Assembly: GCF_039536325.1 (NCBI RefSeq)
Contig: NZ_BAAAYO010000005.1
Location: 186,001 to 250,000, forward strand
DNA length: 64,000 bases
Direction: 5' to 3'
From: Paenibacillus_AB hodogayensis
Lineage (GTDB): Bacteria > Bacillota > Bacilli > Paenibacillales > NBRC-103111
In this document: piece after piece, positions 61,731 through 64,000 of the stretch
Position numbering within the stretch: the stretch's first letter is position 1
Layout: each line of letters begins with the position of its first letter
Position numbers and translations under genes: made by a program
Notes under the pieces: generated by a model
The model's input: only the letters and a program-made list of their open reading frames with translations
The model's database searches: none
What the model was told of the DNA's origin: nothing

Positions 61731-63218
61731 ATGCGGCTGGACCAGCTTGCTTCGCTTTTCATAGGATCGCGGGTAGCCGAGGATGCGGATACGGTCATAG
61801 CCGGCGTTCAGACCGACTCCCGCAAAGTGCGTCCGGGCGATCTGTTTATATGCATCCCGGGTCTCGTCAGCGACGGGCACGACTTCGCCGCCAAAGCCGC
61901 AGCGGCGGGAGCGGCGGCGCTGGTCGTGGAGCGCGACGTCCCGGTTGCGCTGCCGAAGCTGTTCGTGCGCGATGCTCGCTATGCGATGGCCGTCATCGCC
62001 TGCTCCTTCTACCGGTACCCGAGCCGGGAGCTGAAGCTGATCGGCGTTACGGGGACGAATGGCAAGACGACGACCAGCATGCTGATCGAGCATATTTTGC
62101 GCGACCGACAGTTCAACACCGGCTTAATGGGCACGATTAGCATGAAGATCGGCGACCGTTGGTTCGAAGCGGAGCGTACGACGCAGGAAGCGGCGGATTT
62201 GCAGATGAACCTGCGCAACATGCGCGACGCCGGAGCCGAATTCGCCGTTATGGAAGTGTCCAGCCACGCGCTGGAGCTGGGCCGGGTGAAGGGCTGCCGG
62301 TTCCGCACCGCCGTCTTTACGAACTTGACCCAGGATCATCTCGACTTTCACCATACGATGGACCGGTACAAGGCGGCGAAAGGGCTGCTGTTCTCACGGC
62401 TCGGCAACGAATTCGCCGAGGACCCGGACGAAGCCGCCTTTGCAGTGCTCAATGCCGACGATGACGCTTCCGCAGACTACGCCAGGCTGACCGGCGCGCA
62501 AGTGATCCGGTACGGTCTCGGGGCCGATGCCGATGTGCGGGCCGCCGATATACGGCTGTCTCCGCAAGGAACGCGGTTTACGGTCTCCGCCTTCGGCGAA
62601 GAAGCCGAAGTGAACATGCAGCTGGTCGGCAAATTCAATATTTACAACGCACTCGCGGCGATTGCCGCGGTACGGGTCGAGCGCATTCCGCTCGCGGATA
62701 TCGCGGACAGTCTAGGCAGGGTGAACGTCGTGCCCGGACGGATGGAAGCGGTGGGAGGCGCGGACGACTTCTTGGTCATTGTCGACTACGCGCATACGCC
62801 GGACGGTCTGGAAAATGCGCTCAGCACGATCCGCGAGTTTTGCGCGGGACGGCTGATTACGGTGTTCGGCTGCGGCGGCGACCGCGACCGCTCCAAGCGG
62901 CCGCTGATGGGAGCCATAGCGGCGCGCTACAGCGATTACTGTATCGTCACCTCCGATAACCCGAGGTCGGAGCGGCCGGAGGCGATTCTAGCCGAAATCG
63001 AGCCGGGCCTTGTCCGCCAGGGCATCGGCCCGGACCGCTACGAGCTCGTCGCGGATAGGCGCGAGGCGATCCATAAAGCAGTTGAAATGGCAAGCCCTGA
63101 CGATGTAATATTAATTGCGGGAAAAGGGCATGAACCAATCCAAATCGTGGGCGGCGTCCAGTTTCATTTTGACGACCGACTTGTCGCCCAGGAAGCGCTA
63201 AGGGGTAGATCGAAGTGA
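61731..63218 (+). CDS. murE: UDP-MurNAc-tripeptide synthetase MurE
   Basis: 495 residues from the ATG at 61731, which has GTGGAGGGG upstream; a longer reading overlaps the promoter. Adds the third residue to UDP-MurNAc-L-Ala-D-Glu. ATP motif GVTGTNGKTTT (about 104-114), and DNPR at residues 409-412 is the mark of the meso-diaminopimelate-adding type, as expected for this group. Overlaps the murF start by 4 bases. Confidence 0.96.
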   Translation: MRLDQLASLFIGSRVAEDADTVIAGVQTDSRKVRPGDLFICIPGLVSDGHDFAAKAAAAGAAALVVERDVPVALPKLFVRDARYAMAVIACSFYRYPSRELKLIGVTGTNGKTTTSMLIEHILRDRQFNTGLMGTISMKIGDRWFEAERTTQEAADLQMNLRNMRDAGAEFAVMEVSSHALELGRVKGCRFRTAVFTNLTQDHLDFHHTMDRYKAAKGLLFSRLGNEFAEDPDEAAFAVLNADDDASADYARLTGAQVIRYGLGADADVRAADIRLSPQGTRFTVSAFGEEAEVNMQLVGKFNIYNALAAIAAVRVERIPLADIADSLGRVNVVPGRMEAVGGADDFLVIVDYAHTPDGLENALSTIREFCAGRLITVFGCGGDRDRSKRPLMGAIAARYSDYCIVTSDNPRSERPEAILAEIEPGLVRQGIGPDRYELVADRREAIHKAVEMASPDDVILIAGKGHEPIQIVGGVQFHFDDRLVAQEALRGRSK

Positions 63219-64000
63219 TCAAGCGCACGTTAGGCGAAATCGCCGTCATGGTTAACGGAACAAGGCACGGAGGCGAGGACTCGCTCCCCGTCACTGGCGT
63301 ATCCAAGGATACGCGGACGATCGGACCGGGCAATCTGTACGTGCCGCTGATCGGCGCACGGTTCGACGGCCACGAGTACGCGGCCGAGGCGATCGCGCGC
63401 GGAGCGAGCGCCGCATTGTGGCAAAGCGACCGCGGCGAGCCGCCGGCAGGCGTTCCCGTCATCGTCGTGGACGACAGTCTGGCCGCCATGCAGAGGTTGG
63501 CGTCGCGCTACCGCGAGCAGCTTCCGGTGCGGATCGTGGGCATTACCGGCAGCAACGGTAAGACGACGACGAAGGATATGATCGCGGCCGTGCTGGCCGT
63601 GCGATATAAGGTCCACAAGACCGAGGGCAACCTGAACGGAGATATCGGATTGCCGTTGATGATTTTGCAAATGGACGAGAGCACCGAGCTGGCCGTGCTG
63701 GAGATGGGCATGCGCGGCTTCGGGGAAATCGAGCTGCTGGCGCAGATCGCCCGTCCCGAAGCGGCCGTCATCACGATGATCGGCGAAGCTCATCTGGAGC
63801 GGCTCGGTTCCAGAGAAGGAATCGCTCGCGCCAAGCTGGAACTGCTAGGCGGCTTGCGCGAGAACGGTCTGTTCGCCTACAACGGAGATGAGCCGCTGCT
63901 CGAAACGCTTCTTCCGTCGACTGTTAAGCCTCGCGCCTTCGCGCGCGTCCGCTTCGGAACGGGGGCGGACAACGACCTGCGGGCCGAAGAGATCGTCATG
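63215..64000 (+). CDS. murF: UDP-MurNAc-tripeptide-D-Ala-D-Ala ligase MurF, N-terminal part
   Basis: GTG start overlapping the murE stop by 4 bases; AAGGGG upstream. Reading frame open to the window end, 262 codons seen. Adds D-Ala-D-Ala to complete UDP-MurNAc-pentapeptide. The N-terminal substrate domain has GVSKDTRTIGPGNLYVPL (about 30-47) and the ATP-binding motif is GITGSNGKTTTKD (about 109-121), followed by EMGMRGFGEIELLA, a MurF marker. The gene continues past 64000. Confidence 0.94.
   Translation, partial: MIKRTLGEIAVMVNGTRHGGEDSLPVTGVSKDTRTIGPGNLYVPLIGARFDGHEYAAEAIARGASAALWQSDRGEPPAGVPVIVVDDSLAAMQRLASRYREQLPVRIVGITGSNGKTTTKDMIAAVLAVRYKVHKTEGNLNGDIGLPLMILQMDESTELAVLEMGMRGFGEIELLAQIARPEAAVITMIGEAHLERLGSREGIARAKLELLGGLRENGLFAYNGDEPLLETLLPSTVKPRAFARVRFGTGADNDLRAEEIVM

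Overview
The window is a 64-kb piece of a spore-forming, GC-rich Firmicutes chromosome, most likely from the Paenibacillaceae (Paenibacillus/Cohnella type). The grounds are gene content and order: rpoD-trmK-nif3, typA-ylaH-ylaJ-ylaK, an RsfA-family sporulation regulator next to panE, bshC (bacillithiol), and a dcw cluster with both pbpB and spoVD. No rRNA, tRNA, CRISPR array, transposase or prophage was seen. The species assignment is inference; no database was searched.

Layout. 1-4.3 kb: end of rpoD, a membrane protein, trmK, nif3-like, and an RNase P RNA that reads as the ancestral (type A) form, followed by a gene-poor stretch with an 11-bp tandem repeat. 4.3-12.2 kb: a secreted S8 protease (minus strand), then housekeeping and small genes (DUF3907, DUF1540, lytic transglycosylase, NifS-like desulfurase with thiI, TerC). 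12.3-25.4 kb: a tightly packed, same-strand cluster of eight genes, namely a large membrane-anchored protein, an ABC exporter (ATPase plus permease), a membrane coiled-coil protein with a Gly-Ser linker, a MoxR ATPase, a DUF58 protein and two VWA membrane proteins. 25.5-32.8 kb: a yla-type region (typA, ylaH, YhcN/YlaJ lipoprotein, PIN-PhoH) with an LCP protein, a PNPOx-like protein and two unrecognised genes inserted. 33.1-38.8 kb: a carbohydrate cassette (binding lipoprotein, two permeases, GH4 alpha-galactosidase, AraC regulator). 38.8-43.7 kb: unrelated singletons. 44-64 kb: RsfA-family regulator, panE, DUF3397, bshC, ahcY, then an accessory island of two divergently transcribed GHL6-type glycosidase paralogs with a GntR/FCD regulator, then mraZ, rsmH, ftsL, pbpB, spoVD, murE and the start of murF.

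How the genes work together. The MoxR/DUF58/VWA set with an ABC exporter looks like one envelope-associated machine of unknown substrate. The GH4 cassette imports and hydrolyses alpha-galactosides or similar sugars, and its promoter region carries two copies of the same 13-bp palindrome. The GHL6/GntR island looks self-contained: both glycosidase promoters contain perfect palindromes sharing a 12-bp core, and the regulator has its own promoter overlapped by an inverted repeat. The final cluster makes peptidoglycan precursors and division and spore-cortex transpeptidases, with a four-repeat MraZ box in front of mraZ.

The most interesting points are the GHL6/GntR island with its palindromic operators, the ABC-MoxR-VWA cluster, the type-A-like RNase P RNA, the 11-bp tandem repeat, and a close match to a sigma-F promoter in front of the RsfA-family gene.
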